Shown piece after piece: positions 1-8,314 of a DNA stretch of 64,000 nucleotides. The position numbers and the translations under genes are program-made. The DNA is from Tistrella mobilis (lineage in GTDB: Bacteria; Pseudomonadota; Alphaproteobacteria; Tistrellales; Tistrellaceae): assembly GCF_039634785.1 (NCBI RefSeq), contig NZ_JBBIAB010000001.1, positions 558,001 through 622,000 of the forward strand. Reading direction: 5' to 3'. The notes under the pieces are model-generated. The model saw only the letters and a list, made by a program, of their open reading frames with translations. It did no database searches and was not told where the DNA came from. Each line of letters begins with the position of its first letter. Within the stretch, counting starts at the first letter, position 1.

Positions 1-639
1 TTCGAGACGATCGACCTGGTGATCGAGGCGGCCACCGAGAGCGAAGAACTGAAGCGGAAGATCTTCGCCGAGATCCGCGACATGCTGAAGGACGAGGTGA
101 TCGTCGCGACCAACACCTCGTCGCTGTCGATCACCCGCCTGGCTGCGACCATGCGTCACCCCGAGCGGTTCATGGGCATGCATTTCATGAACCCGGTGCC
201 GCGCATGCAGCTGGTGGAACTGATCCGCGGCATCGCGACCGACAACCCGACCTACGAGGTGGTGCGCGAGCTGGTGTTCAAGCTCGACAAGACCCCGGCG
301 GTGTCGGAAGACTTCCCGGCCTTCATCGTCAACCGCATCCTGCTGCCGATGATCAACGAGGCGATCTACACGCTCTACGAGGGCGTCGGCACGGTCGAGG
401 CGATCGACACCGCCATGAAGCTGGGCGCGAACCATCCGATGGGTCCGCTGGAGCTGGCCGACTTCATCGGCCTCGATACCTGCCTGTCGATCATGCAGGT
501 GCTCTATGATGGCCTGGCCGACAGCAAGTATCGCCCCTGCCCGCTGCTGGTGAAGTATGTCGAGGCCGGCTGGCTGGGTCGCAAGACCGATCGCGGCTTC
601 TACGACTATCGTGGCGACGTGCCCGTCCCGACCCGCTGA
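1..639 (+). CDS. 3-hydroxybutyryl-CoA dehydrogenase, 5'-truncated by window edge
   Basis: This is the last 212 residues of an NAD-dependent (S)-3-hydroxyacyl-CoA dehydrogenase. The enzyme oxidises 3-hydroxybutyryl-CoA to acetoacetyl-CoA in beta-oxidation or butyrate/PHB metabolism. The N-terminal Rossmann glycine motif, roughly 80 residues, lies outside the window, and the frame is open from base 1. Visible family marks are the catalytic-His motif GMHFMNPVP (His at fragment residue 61), VELIRG, FIVNRILLPMINEA, and NHPMGPLELADFIGLD in the C-terminal helical domain. It ends in TGA inside a small tandem repeat. The short-chain type (PaaH/Hbd-like) is likelier than a fused FadB because the protein stops after a single C-terminal domain. 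Confidence 0.93.
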   Translation, partial: FETIDLVIEAATESEELKRKIFAEIRDMLKDEVIVATNTSSLSITRLAATMRHPERFMGMHFMNPVPRMQLVELIRGIATDNPTYEVVRELVFKLDKTPAVSEDFPAFIVNRILLPMINEAIYTLYEGVGTVEAIDTAMKLGANHPMGPLELADFIGLDTCLSIMQVLYDGLADSKYRPCPLLVKYVEAGWLGRKTDRGFYDYRGDVPVPTR

Positions 640-683
640 CGCCGGCCGACCCGCTGACACCGGCCGACCCGCTGACGCGGCAC
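630..683 (+). repeat. 18-base tandem repeat carrying the hbd stop codon
   Basis: Two near-identical 18-base units (630-647 and 648-665, one mismatch) are followed by a diverged third copy (666-683). Each unit contains CCGCTGA. Because 18 is a multiple of three, the TGA stop is repeated in frame three times after the dehydrogenase gene. Confidence 0.8.
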
Positions 684-701
684 AGGATCACCGAACCTTT
701 C

Positions 702-724
702 GGGGCCGCCTTCCGGGCGGCCCC
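702..724. terminator. hairpin between convergent genes
   Basis: A perfect 9-bp GC stem (702-710 with 716-724) and a 5-base loop lie between the end of the dehydrogenase gene and the end of the tlpA-like gene, so it could serve both strands. It has no long T tract, only a short TTT further downstream on the plus strand. Confidence 0.55.
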
Positions 725-737
725 TGCCGTTTGAACC

Positions 738-1334
738 TCAGCCGCCCGCCGCCGCTTTGCCGATGGCGGCGTTGATCAGGGCCAGACCTTCGGGCGCGTC
801 CCAATGGGCGATGCCGACCAGCCGGGCGATCTCGCGGCCTTCGCGATCGATCAGCAGGGTGGTGGGCAGGCCGGCGACCCTGGTGGCGCCCAGGGTGCGC
901 ATGGGCTTGTCGATCGCAACCTCGATCCGGTCGAGATTCAGCTTTTCGAGGAAGGGGCCGACCACGGCCGCCCCACCCTGATCGGCCGCGACCGCAAGCA
1001 CGGTGAAGTCGGCGCCGCCGAGCGAGGCCTGGAGCCGGTTCAGGGCCGGCATTTCCTCGATACAGGGTGCGCACCACGTGGCCCAGAAGTTGAGCAGCAC
1101 GACCTTGCCCCGGTAGTCGGCAAGCGTCACCGGGCTGCCGTCGAGCCTGGTCATTTCAAGCGCCGGCAGTGGAGCGGGCTGGTCCTGGACCTGAAGCTTC
1201 GCCAGACTGTCCCGTGCGAAGGAGGCATCGATCCCGCCCGGCTTGTCGGCGGGGCCGAAGCCGCGGTAGATAAGGACACCCGCCACGATGACGACGACGG
1301 CGGCGGCGAGAGCGGCGATGACCGGTTTCTTCAT
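738..1334 (-). CDS. tlpA: TlpA-like thiol:disulfide interchange protein
   Basis: A 198-aa membrane-anchored periplasmic thioredoxin-like protein. An uncleaved-type hydrophobic segment (about residues 4-24) is followed by a TlpA/AhpC-TSA fold with the active site WCAPC at residues 87-91 in LLNFWATWCAPC, and a downstream cis-proline loop VAGLPTT. TlpA proteins reduce periplasmic disulfides during cytochrome c oxidase (CuA) maturation. The ATG at 1334 was chosen because it begins directly before the signal anchor; the reading frame stays open far upstream through argH only as antisense run-through. The gene is divergent from argH, an arrangement I recall from Bradyrhizobium tlpA. CcmG/ResA-like function is the alternative. 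Confidence 0.9.
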   Translation of the reverse strand: MKKPVIAALAAAVVVIVAGVLIYRGFGPADKPGGIDASFARDSLAKLQVQDQPAPLPALEMTRLDGSPVTLADYRGKVVLLNFWATWCAPCIEEMPALNRLQASLGGADFTVLAVAADQGGAAVVGPFLEKLNLDRIEVAIDKPMRTLGATRVAGLPTTLLIDREGREIARLVGIAHWDAPEGLALINAAIGKAAAGG

Positions 1335-1463
1335 GCGAGGAGGATCTCCGTGTGAGGAAGGGCTGTCGCGACTATCCGCCTGCCGCGCAATCGCCGTCCC
1401 CATCCGTCGAAACCCGGGGAGACCATCCAGGTCCCCCGACCTGCCAGGAAGCCGAGGAGCGAG

Positions 1464-2879
1464 ATGACCAGCGACAGCAAGGGCGGCGCCGGCCGCGCGA
1501 GCGGCGTGAACATGTGGGGCGGCCACTTCGACAGCGCGCCCTCGGATCTGATGCAGGAGATTAACGCCTCCATCGATTTCGACAAGCGCCTCTACGCCCA
1601 GGACATCGCCGGCTCGCGCGCCCATGCCCGGATGCTGGGCGCCAGGGGGATCCTCTCGGCCGAGGATGTGGCTGCGATCGAAAACGGGCTCGATCAGGTC
1701 CTGGCCGAGATCGAGGGCGGTGACTTCCCCTTCAGCCGCGAGCTTGAAGACATCCATATGAATGTCGAAGCCCGGCTGACCGAGATCATCGGCGATGCCG
1801 GCAAGCGGCTGCACACCGGCCGGTCGCGCAACGATCAGGTCGCGACCGATTTCCGGCTGTGGCTGCGCGACATGCTCGACCGTTTCGACGGCCAGCTCCG
1901 CGATCTGCAGGCGGCCCTGATCGAGCGTGCGGAACAGCATGCCGAGACGGTGATGCCCGGCTTCACCCATCTTCAGACCGCCCAGCCGGTGACCTTCGGT
2001 CATCATCTGCTGGCCTATGTCGAGATGTTCGGCCGCGATCGCGGCCGGCTTTCCGACGCCCGCCGCCGGCTGAACGAGAGCCCGCTGGGGTCGGCGGCGC
2101 TGGCCGGCACCTCCTTCCCGATCGACCGGCATATGACGGCCGCCGAACTCGGCTTCGACCGGCCGATGGCCAACTCGCTCGACGGCGTCTCGGCGCGCGA
2201 TTTCGCGCTGGAGTTCCTGGGGGCGGCGGCCATCTGCGGCACCCATCTTTCGCGCATTGCCGAAGAGCTGGTGATCTGGTCGTCGGCGCCCTTCCGCTTC
2301 GTGCGCATGTCCGACGCCTACACCACCGGCTCGTCGATCATGCCCCAGAAGCGCAACCCCGATGCGGCCGAACTGGTCCGCGCCAAGGTCGGCCGGATCA
2401 TGGGCGCCCAGGTGGCGCTGATGACGGTGATGAAGGGGTTGCCGCTCGCCTATTCGAAGGACATGCAGGAAGACAAGGAGCCGACCTTCGATGCGGTCGA
2501 CGCCCTGTCGCTGGCCATCCAGGCCATGACCGGCATGATCCGCGACCTGACCGTCAACCCCGATGCCATGCGTGCCCAGGCCTCGGGCGGCTATTCCACG
2601 GCGACCGATCTGGCCGACTGGCTGGTGCGGGTGGTGGGGCTGCCCTTCCGCGAGGCGCACCATCTGACCGGCCGCGTGGTCCGCGCCGCCGAGACCCGCG
2701 GGCTCCGGCTCGACGAACTTTCCGCCGAGGATCTGGCGGCGGTGGATGCCCGGATCACGGCCGGGGCGATGGCGGTGCTGACCGTCGATGCCTCGGTGCG
2801 CAGCCGCATGTCGTTCGGCGGTACCGCGCCCGACGGCGTGCGTGCCCGTGCGGCCGAAGCCAGGGAGCGCTTTCTGTGA
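1464..2879 (+). CDS. argH: argininosuccinate lyase
   Basis: A 471-aa cytoplasmic enzyme that splits argininosuccinate to arginine and fumarate, the last step of arginine synthesis. The fumarase/aspartase superfamily signature [11 protein letters not shown] is at residues 289-299 and contains the catalytic serine loop. [17 protein letters not shown] and the [14 protein letters not shown] region supply substrate-binding and catalytic residues. Length matches the family (about 460-470). The ATG at 1464 follows a GAGGAGCGAG ribosome site; the conserved core begins at NMWGGHF, so the first 15 or so residues are a variable leader. The stop overlaps the start of the next gene by four bases (GTGA), which implies translational coupling. 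Confidence 0.97.
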   Translation: MTSDSKGGAGRASGVNMWGGHFDSAPSDLMQEINASIDFDKRLYAQDIAGSRAHARMLGARGILSAEDVAAIENGLDQVLAEIEGGDFPFSRELEDIHMNVEARLTEIIGDAGKRLHTGRSRNDQVATDFRLWLRDMLDRFDGQLRDLQAALIERAEQHAETVMPGFTHLQTAQPVTFGHHLLAYVEMFGRDRGRLSDARRRLNESPLGSAALAGTSFPIDRHMTAAELGFDRPMANSLDGVSARDFALEFLGAAAICGTHLSRIAEELVIWSSAPFRFVRMSDAYTTGSSIMPQKRNPDAAELVRAKVGRIMGAQVALMTVMKGLPLAYSKDMQEDKEPTFDAVDALSLAIQAMTGMIRDLTVNPDAMRAQASGGYSTATDLADWLVRVVGLPFREAHHLTGRVVRAAETRGLRLDELSAEDLAAVDARITAGAMAVLTVDASVRSRMSFGGTAPDGVRARAAEARERFL

Positions 2880-3103
2880 GCCACCTCTCCATCCGCCTCC
2901 GACACCTCGTCCTGGCCCTGATGATGGCGACGGCCCTTGCCGCCTGCGGCAAGAAGGGTGAGCTGGTGCCGCCGATGGCGGTGAAATCCGACGGCACCGT
3001 CGACAAGGAGAAGATCCCCAACTATCCGCTGGGGTCCGACCCGAAGAGCCTGGTGACCCCGGGCCGCACCAACGGCCCCGGCCTTGGTGTGCCGCCCTAC
3101 TGA
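2876..3103 (+). CDS. lptM: small LptM/YifL-like lipoprotein
   Basis: A 75-aa predicted lipoprotein. A positively charged start (SIRLRH), a hydrophobic stretch and a lipobox LAAC at residues 21-24 place the lipidated cysteine at residue 24, followed by GKKGEL, the conserved start of the mature LptM/YifL family. The rest is short and proline-rich with no fold I recognise. In E. coli, LptM helps the LptD-LptE outer-membrane LPS translocon mature. A position next to lysA or dapF is typical of the family. The GTG start overlaps the argH stop by four bases. The family call rests on the lipobox, size and neighbourhood. Confidence 0.82.
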   Translation: MSHLSIRLRHLVLALMMATALAACGKKGELVPPMAVKSDGTVDKEKIPNYPLGSDPKSLVTPGRTNGPGLGVPPY

Positions 3104-3123
3104 CGCCCGATCCCGAGGACGAC

Positions 3124-4383
3124 ATGGATCATTTCGAATACCGCAACGGCATCCTCCATGCCGAGGACGTGCCGCTGACCCGGATCGCGGCCGAGGTGGG
3201 CACCCCGGTCTACGTTTATTCCCGCGCGACCCTGACCCGCCATGCCCGCGTCTTTCGCGACGCGCTGGCGGGGCTGGATCCGCTGATCTGCTATGCCGTG
3301 AAGGCCAATGGCAATCAGGCGGTCCTGAAGCTGCTGGCGGCGGAGGGCTATGGCGCCGATGTCGTCTCGGCAGGCGAGATGAAGCGCGCTCTGGCTGCCG
3401 GCATCCCGGCCGGGAAGATCGTGTTCTCCGGCGTTGCCAAGACCGATGCCGAGATCCGCGCGGCGCTGGAGGCGGGCATCCTGCAGTTCAACGTCGAAAG
3501 CGACGCCGAACTGGACGCGATCGAGCAGGTGGCGGCAGCCATGGGGGTGACGGCGCGGGTGTCGCTGCGCATCAACCCCGATGTCGATGCCGGCACCCAT
3601 GCCAAGATCACCACCGGCAAGGCCGACAACAAGTTCGGCATCGCCTGGGATCGTGCGATCGACGTATACGCCCATGCCCGACGGCTGCCGCATGTCGAGG
3701 CGACCGGCATCGACCTGCATATCGGCTCGCAGCTTTCGAAGCTCGAACCCTTCGAGGCGGCTTTCACCCGCACGGTGGAGCTGATCCGCAGGCTCAAGGC
3801 CGAAGGCCATCCGATCCGCCATCTCGATCTGGGTGGCGGCCTCGGCATCCCCTATAGCGACGAGACGCCGCCGGCGCCCCAGGCCTATGCGGAGATGGTG
3901 CACCGGGTGACGGGTGACCTGGATCTGAAGCTGATCTTCGAGCCGGGCCGGGTGATCGTCGGCAATGCCGGGCTGATGCTTTCCGAGGTGGTCTATGTCA
4001 AGGAGACGGCAAGCAAGCGCTTCCTGATCCTGGATGCGGGCATGAACGACCTGATGCGCCCGGCGCTCTATGATGCCTATCACGAGGTGGTGGCGGTCAC
4101 CGAGCCCGCAGCCGGGGCGGCGCGGGCGCCGGTGGAGATCGTGGGTCCCGTCTGCGAGAGCACCGATGTCTTCGCCCGCGAGCGGCCGATGCCGCCGGTG
4201 GCGCGGGGCGATCTGGTCGCCTTCCGTTCGGCCGGTGCCTATGGCGCCACCATGTCCAACACCTACAATGCCCGCGAGCTGGTGCCCGAGGTGCTGGTCG
4301 ATGGCGACCGCTATGCCGTCATCCGTCCGCGCCAGACGGTCGACGAGCTGATCGCGATGGACCGTGTCCCCGACTGGATCTGA
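3124..4383 (+). CDS. lysA: diaminopimelate decarboxylase
   Basis: A 419-aa PLP enzyme of the alanine-racemase/ornithine-decarboxylase fold that converts meso-diaminopimelate to L-lysine. The PLP lysine is K60 in CYAVKANGN. The glycine-rich phosphate loop LDLGGGLGIPY, the substrate motif FEPGRVIVGNAG, and GPVCESTDVFARER with the active-site cysteine are all present. Length is normal. It starts 20 bases after the lipoprotein gene and probably forms an operon with argH and lptM. dapF, the preceding pathway step, lies about 41 kb away in the same window. Confidence 0.97.
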   Translation: MDHFEYRNGILHAEDVPLTRIAAEVGTPVYVYSRATLTRHARVFRDALAGLDPLICYAVKANGNQAVLKLLAAEGYGADVVSAGEMKRALAAGIPAGKIVFSGVAKTDAEIRAALEAGILQFNVESDAELDAIEQVAAAMGVTARVSLRINPDVDAGTHAKITTGKADNKFGIAWDRAIDVYAHARRLPHVEATGIDLHIGSQLSKLEPFEAAFTRTVELIRRLKAEGHPIRHLDLGGGLGIPYSDETPPAPQAYAEMVHRVTGDLDLKLIFEPGRVIVGNAGLMLSEVVYVKETASKRFLILDAGMNDLMRPALYDAYHEVVAVTEPAAGAARAPVEIVGPVCESTDVFARERPMPPVARGDLVAFRSAGAYGATMSNTYNARELVPEVLVDGDRYAVIRPRQTVDELIAMDRVPDWI

Positions 4384-4410
4384 GATCCGGCGGGCCCGCG
4401 CATGAACGAA

Positions 4411-4443
4411 GAGGGCGGCAGCCGGTCACCGGCTGCCGCCCTC
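4411..4443. terminator. long near-perfect hairpin after lysA
   Basis: A 16-base arm on each side of one central base (effective loop GGTCACC) is followed by CTTG on the plus strand. It sits between convergent lysA and hpt and may terminate both, though neither side has a long T run. Confidence 0.65.
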
Positions 4444-4475
4444 TTGCCGTCCGACTGCCGGGCTGCCGAGCGGGG

Positions 4476-5018
4476 TCAGCCCTCCTTGGGGGCCAGCACG
4501 CCGATAAAGGGCAGCTCGCGGAAATAATGGGCGTAGTCGAGGCCGTAGCCGATCACGAACAGGTCATCGACGGTGAAGCCCACATGATCGGCCTGGAACT
4601 CCACCTTCGCCTTGCCGGGCTTGTGGAGCAGCACGCAGGATTTCACCTCGGCTGCGCCGCGCGACAGCAGATGGTCGCGGGCGAAGCGCAGGGTGCGGCC
4701 GCTTTCCAGGATGTCGTCGATCAGCAGGATCTGGCGGCCCTCGACCGAGTCGGTCACGTCCTTGCGGATCTCGACCACGCCCGAGCTGGTCGTGCTGCGG
4801 CCATAGCTGGACAGCATCATGAAATCGACCTGCGGCTGCATGCCGGCGCCGTGCAGGCTCCGGATCAGATCGGCGCAGAAGACGAAGCTGCCCTTCAGGA
4901 TGGCGACCAGCAACGGTTCCGGCCCCATGCTCGACGCGATCTCCGAGGAGAGCCCCTGGATCCTCTGGTCGATTTCGCCTCGGCTGATCAGGGTGCGGAT
5001 GTCGCCTTCCGGACGCAT
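4476..5018 (-). CDS. hpt: hypoxanthine phosphoribosyltransferase
   Basis: A 180-aa type I phosphoribosyltransferase for purine salvage (hypoxanthine or guanine plus PRPP to IMP or GMP). The PRPP-binding motif ILLIDDILESGRTL is at residues 97-110. The family flexible-loop region SSYGRSTTSSG and the LLVAILKGSFVFCADLIR strand are present. Length fits the bacterial family (about 175-185). It stands alone, between the lysA-side hairpin and the zinc-ribbon gene behind it. Specificity between hypoxanthine and guanine cannot be settled from motifs. Confidence 0.94.
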   Translation of the reverse strand: MRPEGDIRTLISRGEIDQRIQGLSSEIASSMGPEPLLVAILKGSFVFCADLIRSLHGAGMQPQVDFMMLSSYGRSTTSSGVVEIRKDVTDSVEGRQILLIDDILESGRTLRFARDHLLSRGAAEVKSCVLLHKPGKAKVEFQADHVGFTVDDLFVIGYGLDYAHYFRELPFIGVLAPKEG

Positions 5019-5087
5019 GCGGTCTGGTCTCCAGATGTCGGGGATGGATAAGGCGCCGCGCCTGGCGGCGGCGGCGCCCTTGGGAGT

Positions 5088-5747
5088 CTATTCTGCGGCC
5101 GAGAAGCGCACGTCGAAGCGGACTGCTTCCCGCGGCGGATTTTCGACCCGCTGGTTGAAGCGCAAAACCTCGCCGGGCAGCATGCGGTTCGACGAGACGC
5201 TGAAGCTCGACGTTCCGAGTTCCTGACCGTCCGCGCCGTAATACATGATCGTGAGCGGCGGTACGGCCCGGACACCGTCGGAGAGATTATAGATCTCGCC
5301 GTCGATTTCGAGGATCGGGCGCCCCTCGACCGTTTCGCCCCGGGCAACCAGGTTGCGGACCTCGAGCCCCAGCACCTCTCCCCCGACACCCAGGCCCAGC
5401 GTGCCATAGACGGCGGCGGTGAAGGGCAGGGCGCGCACCACCTGTTCCCGGCCCACGATCAGGCCGCCGATCATCGCGGCGATCACGATGCCGAGGGCGG
5501 TGAAGGCCGGCCAGCGCGGGCTGCGGGCGGGGGCCACATCCATGGCAACCGGGCGCCGCTCGTACAGGCTGGCGGGTTCGTCGGGGTTCTCGTCACGGGG
5601 CAGCGCCAGGGGGCGCGGCATGTCGGCCGGCGGGTCCTGGTGCCAGACATGGCCGCATTGGGTGCAACGCACCTTCCGGCCGTCAGGGCCCAGGGACTGC
5701 GGGTCGAGCGTATAGCGGGTCGAACAGGCCGGGCAGGTCAGGATCAT
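5088..5747 (-). CDS. MJ0042-type zinc-ribbon, DUF3426 membrane protein
   Basis: A 219-aa protein with an N-terminal zinc ribbon: C5-x2-C8 and C28-x2-C31, in CPACSTRYTL and RCTQCGHVW. A charged linker leads to one transmembrane segment at about residues 80-99 (ALGIVIAAMIGGLIVG). The C-terminal 120 residues form a DUF3426 domain, probably periplasmic and FxLYD-like. ATG at 5747 is chosen because the zinc ribbon starts at once; the upstream extension is arginine-rich run-through. Divergent from ftsE, a neighbourhood I know from other alphaproteobacteria. Function unknown; the domain order suggests a membrane-tethered zinc sensor or regulator. Confidence 0.88.
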   Translation of the reverse strand: MILTCPACSTRYTLDPQSLGPDGRKVRCTQCGHVWHQDPPADMPRPLALPRDENPDEPASLYERRPVAMDVAPARSPRWPAFTALGIVIAAMIGGLIVGREQVVRALPFTAAVYGTLGLGVGGEVLGLEVRNLVARGETVEGRPILEIDGEIYNLSDGVRAVPPLTIMYYGADGQELGTSSFSVSSNRMLPGEVLRFNQRVENPPREAVRFDVRFSAAE

Positions 5748-5976
5748 CGCTCGAAACCGAGGGTGTGCGGGGCGGCATGCGCCGTGCCGCCGGGCGGCCT
5801 GGCAGGGGAGGTCCTCGCGCCGGATGAACGGGTGCAGCCAAGGTTGCAGCCTCCGTCCGGGCGGGTTATAGGCTCCACCGGGTGCCGGTTGCAAGGCCAC
5901 CGGCCCCGTGCCATGCTTCCCGCGGCGCGTCATGAGGATACCCTCCTACGGAACCCCCTCGCAACAGGCAGGATCG

Positions 5977-6741
5977 ATGGCCGACGAGACGGCTCTAGTC
6001 CGGTTCGACGACGTCGGCATGCGGTATGACGGCGGCGCCGAGGTGCTGCACGGCGTCAGCTTCAGCCTCGCACCCGGCTCTTATCACTTTCTGACCGGCC
6101 CGAGCGGTGCCGGAAAGTCCACACTTCTGCGGCTGCTCTACCTGGCCCAGCGGCCGACGGCGGGGCAGATTTCGCTCTTCGGCCGGGATGTCCGCGAACT
6201 CGGCCGTGCCGATCGCGCACGCATGCGTCAGCGCATGGGCGTGGTTTTCCAGGATTTCCGCCTGCTGCCGCATCTGAGCGTGTTCGACAACGTCGCCCTG
6301 CCGTTGCGCATCCTGAAGGCGCCGGAGGCCGAGATCCGCCGCGATGTGGGGGAGCTGCTGGCCTGGGTGGGGCTGGGTGAGCATGAAGCGGCCTCGCCCG
6401 CCACGCTGTCGGGCGGCCAGCAGCAGCGCCTGGCGATCGCCCGGGCGGTTGTGGTCCGGCCGCGGCTTCTGCTTGCCGACGAGCCGACCGGCAATCTGGA
6501 TGCCGAGATGGGCCTGAAGCTGATGCACCTCTTCGAAGAGCTGAACAAGCTGGGCACGACCATCGTGATCGCCACCCATGACACGACCCTGCTTGCCCGC
6601 TTCCGTCATCCCCGCCTGGTGCTGACCGAGGGGCGGCTGAAGACCATGCCGCCCGCTCCGCCGCCGCGGGGACCCGTGGTTCAGCGCACGGCGCCAGTGG
6701 CGCCACGCGCCGAAGAAACGCGGGGGGAGGGGCGGTCATGA
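5977..6741 (+). CDS. ftsE: cell-division ABC transporter ATPase FtsE
   Basis: A 254-aa ABC ATPase that pairs with FtsX at the septum to control peptidoglycan hydrolases. Walker A GPSGAGKST is at residues 41-49, the signature is LSGGQQQR, Walker B is LLLADEPTGNLD, and the H-loop is ATHD. The core is typical FtsE, with a proline- and arginine-rich tail of about 30 residues beyond the usual 220. ATG at 5977 follows AGGATCG; in-frame ATGs further upstream lack the family N-terminus. It overlaps ftsX by four bases (ATGA). Confidence 0.95.
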   Translation: MADETALVRFDDVGMRYDGGAEVLHGVSFSLAPGSYHFLTGPSGAGKSTLLRLLYLAQRPTAGQISLFGRDVRELGRADRARMRQRMGVVFQDFRLLPHLSVFDNVALPLRILKAPEAEIRRDVGELLAWVGLGEHEAASPATLSGGQQQRLAIARAVVVRPRLLLADEPTGNLDAEMGLKLMHLFEELNKLGTTIVIATHDTTLLARFRHPRLVLTEGRLKTMPPAPPPRGPVVQRTAPVAPRAEETRGEGRS

Positions 6742-7625
6742 TCGGTCGTCGTGGCGCGGGCCTGCCGCTTGGCCGGGATCTGTCGGCGCGTTTTCTGCCC
6801 TGGCTGCTGGCGCCGATGGCGGCCCTTCTGGCGCTGGCTCTGATCGCGATCGGCACGGCCGACCGGGCGATCGATCGTTGGGCCGCGGCGCTCGGCGATC
6901 GGGCGACGGTCTGGCTGCCGGCATCGGAAGATCAGGATCACGGGCCCGATGCCCGGCTCGGGCCATTGATCGGGCTGCTGGAGGCCGAGCCGCTGGTGCG
7001 CGAGATCCGGCCGGTCCCGCGCGAGGATGCCGAAGCCCTGGTCTCCCCCTGGCTGGGGCCGGAACTGGCCGAGGTGGATCTGCCGCTGCCGACCCTGGTC
7101 GATCTGACGCTCGCACCGGCCCGGCCGGGGGAGATCGAGGCCTTGTCCGACCGCATCGCCGAGATGATCGAGGGCGCCCGACTGGAGCGGCCGGGCGACT
7201 GGGTGGCACGGCTGGCGGCGATCGGCCGCACGGTGCAGGCCGCTGCGGCGGGGTTGGGCGCGCTCTTCGGGCTTGCGGCGGCGCTGGCGGTGATTTTTGC
7301 GGTCAAGACTGCGCTGGCCATCCATCGCGAGACCATCGACATCCTCCATGTCATGGGCGCGCCCGACGACTATGTCGCCCGGCAGTTCGCCATGCAGGGG
7401 CTCCGGGTCGGCTTCTGGGGCGGTCTGGCCGGCAGCCTGGTGGCGGCGACGCTGGTCTTTGCCGCGGGTGCGGTTCTGCCCGAGACCTCGGCGCCACTGC
7501 TGCCGCGGCTCGACCCCGGGCCGGTCGGCTGGGGCGGCCTCATCCTGGTGACGCCGGCCCTGGCGGTGGTGGCGGCGCTGGTCGCCCGCATCACCGTCAT
7601 CCGGCGCCTGAGGGCGATGCCGTGA
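6738..7625 (+). CDS. ftsX: cell-division protein FtsX
   Basis: A 295-aa polytopic partner of FtsE. It has one N-terminal membrane helix (about residues 20-45), an extracytoplasmic domain containing EPLVREIRPVPREDAEALVSPW-type alpha/beta elements, and three C-terminal helices characteristic of the FtsX/MacB permease fold. Length is normal. The protein transmits ATP hydrolysis by FtsE across the membrane to cell-wall hydrolase activators. Both ends overlap neighbouring genes by four bases, so ftsE, ftsX and the DUF218 gene are translationally coupled. Confidence 0.93.
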   Translation: MIGRRGAGLPLGRDLSARFLPWLLAPMAALLALALIAIGTADRAIDRWAAALGDRATVWLPASEDQDHGPDARLGPLIGLLEAEPLVREIRPVPREDAEALVSPWLGPELAEVDLPLPTLVDLTLAPARPGEIEALSDRIAEMIEGARLERPGDWVARLAAIGRTVQAAAAGLGALFGLAAALAVIFAVKTALAIHRETIDILHVMGAPDDYVARQFAMQGLRVGFWGGLAGSLVAATLVFAAGAVLPETSAPLLPRLDPGPVGWGGLILVTPALAVVAALVARITVIRRLRAMP

Positions 7626-8314
7626 GCCGCCGTGGCCGTGGGCGGCGGCTGGGCGGCGCATCGGCAGGGGGACCGCGACGGCGTCCCTGGCGGTTGCGCC
7701 TGCTGGTCTGGCGCCTGCTGCTGGTGGCGGTGGGGGCCTGGGCAGCCGGTTTCGTGATCTATGCCGAAACCCTGCCGTCCGAAACCCCGCCCGACTGGCG
7801 GCGCACCGATGCGATCGTGGTGTTGACCGGCGGCGCCGACCGGCTGGGGGTGGGGCTGGATCTGCTGGATGCGGGGGCGGCGCCGCGGCTGTTCATTTCG
7901 GGCGTCGACCGCCGGGTCGACCTGCCCGGCCTGCTGAAGGCGTCGGGGCGTGAGGCCGCAGACTATGCGGGGCGTGTGGTGCTGGGCTTTTCCGCCGGCG
8001 ACACGGTGGGCAATGCCCGCGAGACCTATGGCTGGGCAGAGGCGCAGGGCGTGCGGTCGATCCGCCTGGTTACGGCGTCCTATCATCTGCCGCGGGCCCT
8101 GATCGAGTTCCGTCGCGCCTTGCCGGGGGTGGAGATCCTGCCTCATCCGGTCATCCCGGAACATGTCAAACAGGACGGCTGGTGGCGCTGGCCGGGCACG
8201 GCCGCGCTGTTCCTGGCCGAGTATCAGAAATTCCTGGTCGCCTGGGCGCGGGACTGGCTGCTCCGCAAGCTGCTGCCCTGGCCGGCCGGCACGGTCGACG
8301 AGGTCGGGGCATGA
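7622..8314 (+). CDS. YdcF/SanA-type DUF218 membrane protein
   Basis: A 230-aa protein with a basic N-terminus, one transmembrane helix (about residues 27-47) and a DUF218 domain beginning at TDAIVVLTGGADRLGVGLDLL. The conserved GNARET motif and the YHLPRALIEFRR segment are family hallmarks. Family members (SanA, ElyC, YdcF) are linked to envelope integrity and peptidoglycan or lipid-carrier metabolism, but their chemistry is not settled. The GTG start overlaps the ftsX stop by four bases and its stop overlaps plsC by four, placing it in one envelope-biogenesis unit. Confidence 0.9.
   Translation: MSRRGRGRRLGGASAGGPRRRPWRLRLLVWRLLLVAVGAWAAGFVIYAETLPSETPPDWRRTDAIVVLTGGADRLGVGLDLLDAGAAPRLFISGVDRRVDLPGLLKASGREAADYAGRVVLGFSAGDTVGNARETYGWAEAQGVRSIRLVTASYHLPRALIEFRRALPGVEILPHPVIPEHVKQDGWWRWPGTAALFLAEYQKFLVAWARDWLLRKLLPWPAGTVDEVGA

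Noticed and set aside
738-3125. 795-residue minus-strand reading frame
   Set aside because: Only the last 198 residues (the TlpA-like protein from 1334) are protein-like; the rest is antisense to argH and the lipoprotein gene, open because of high GC.
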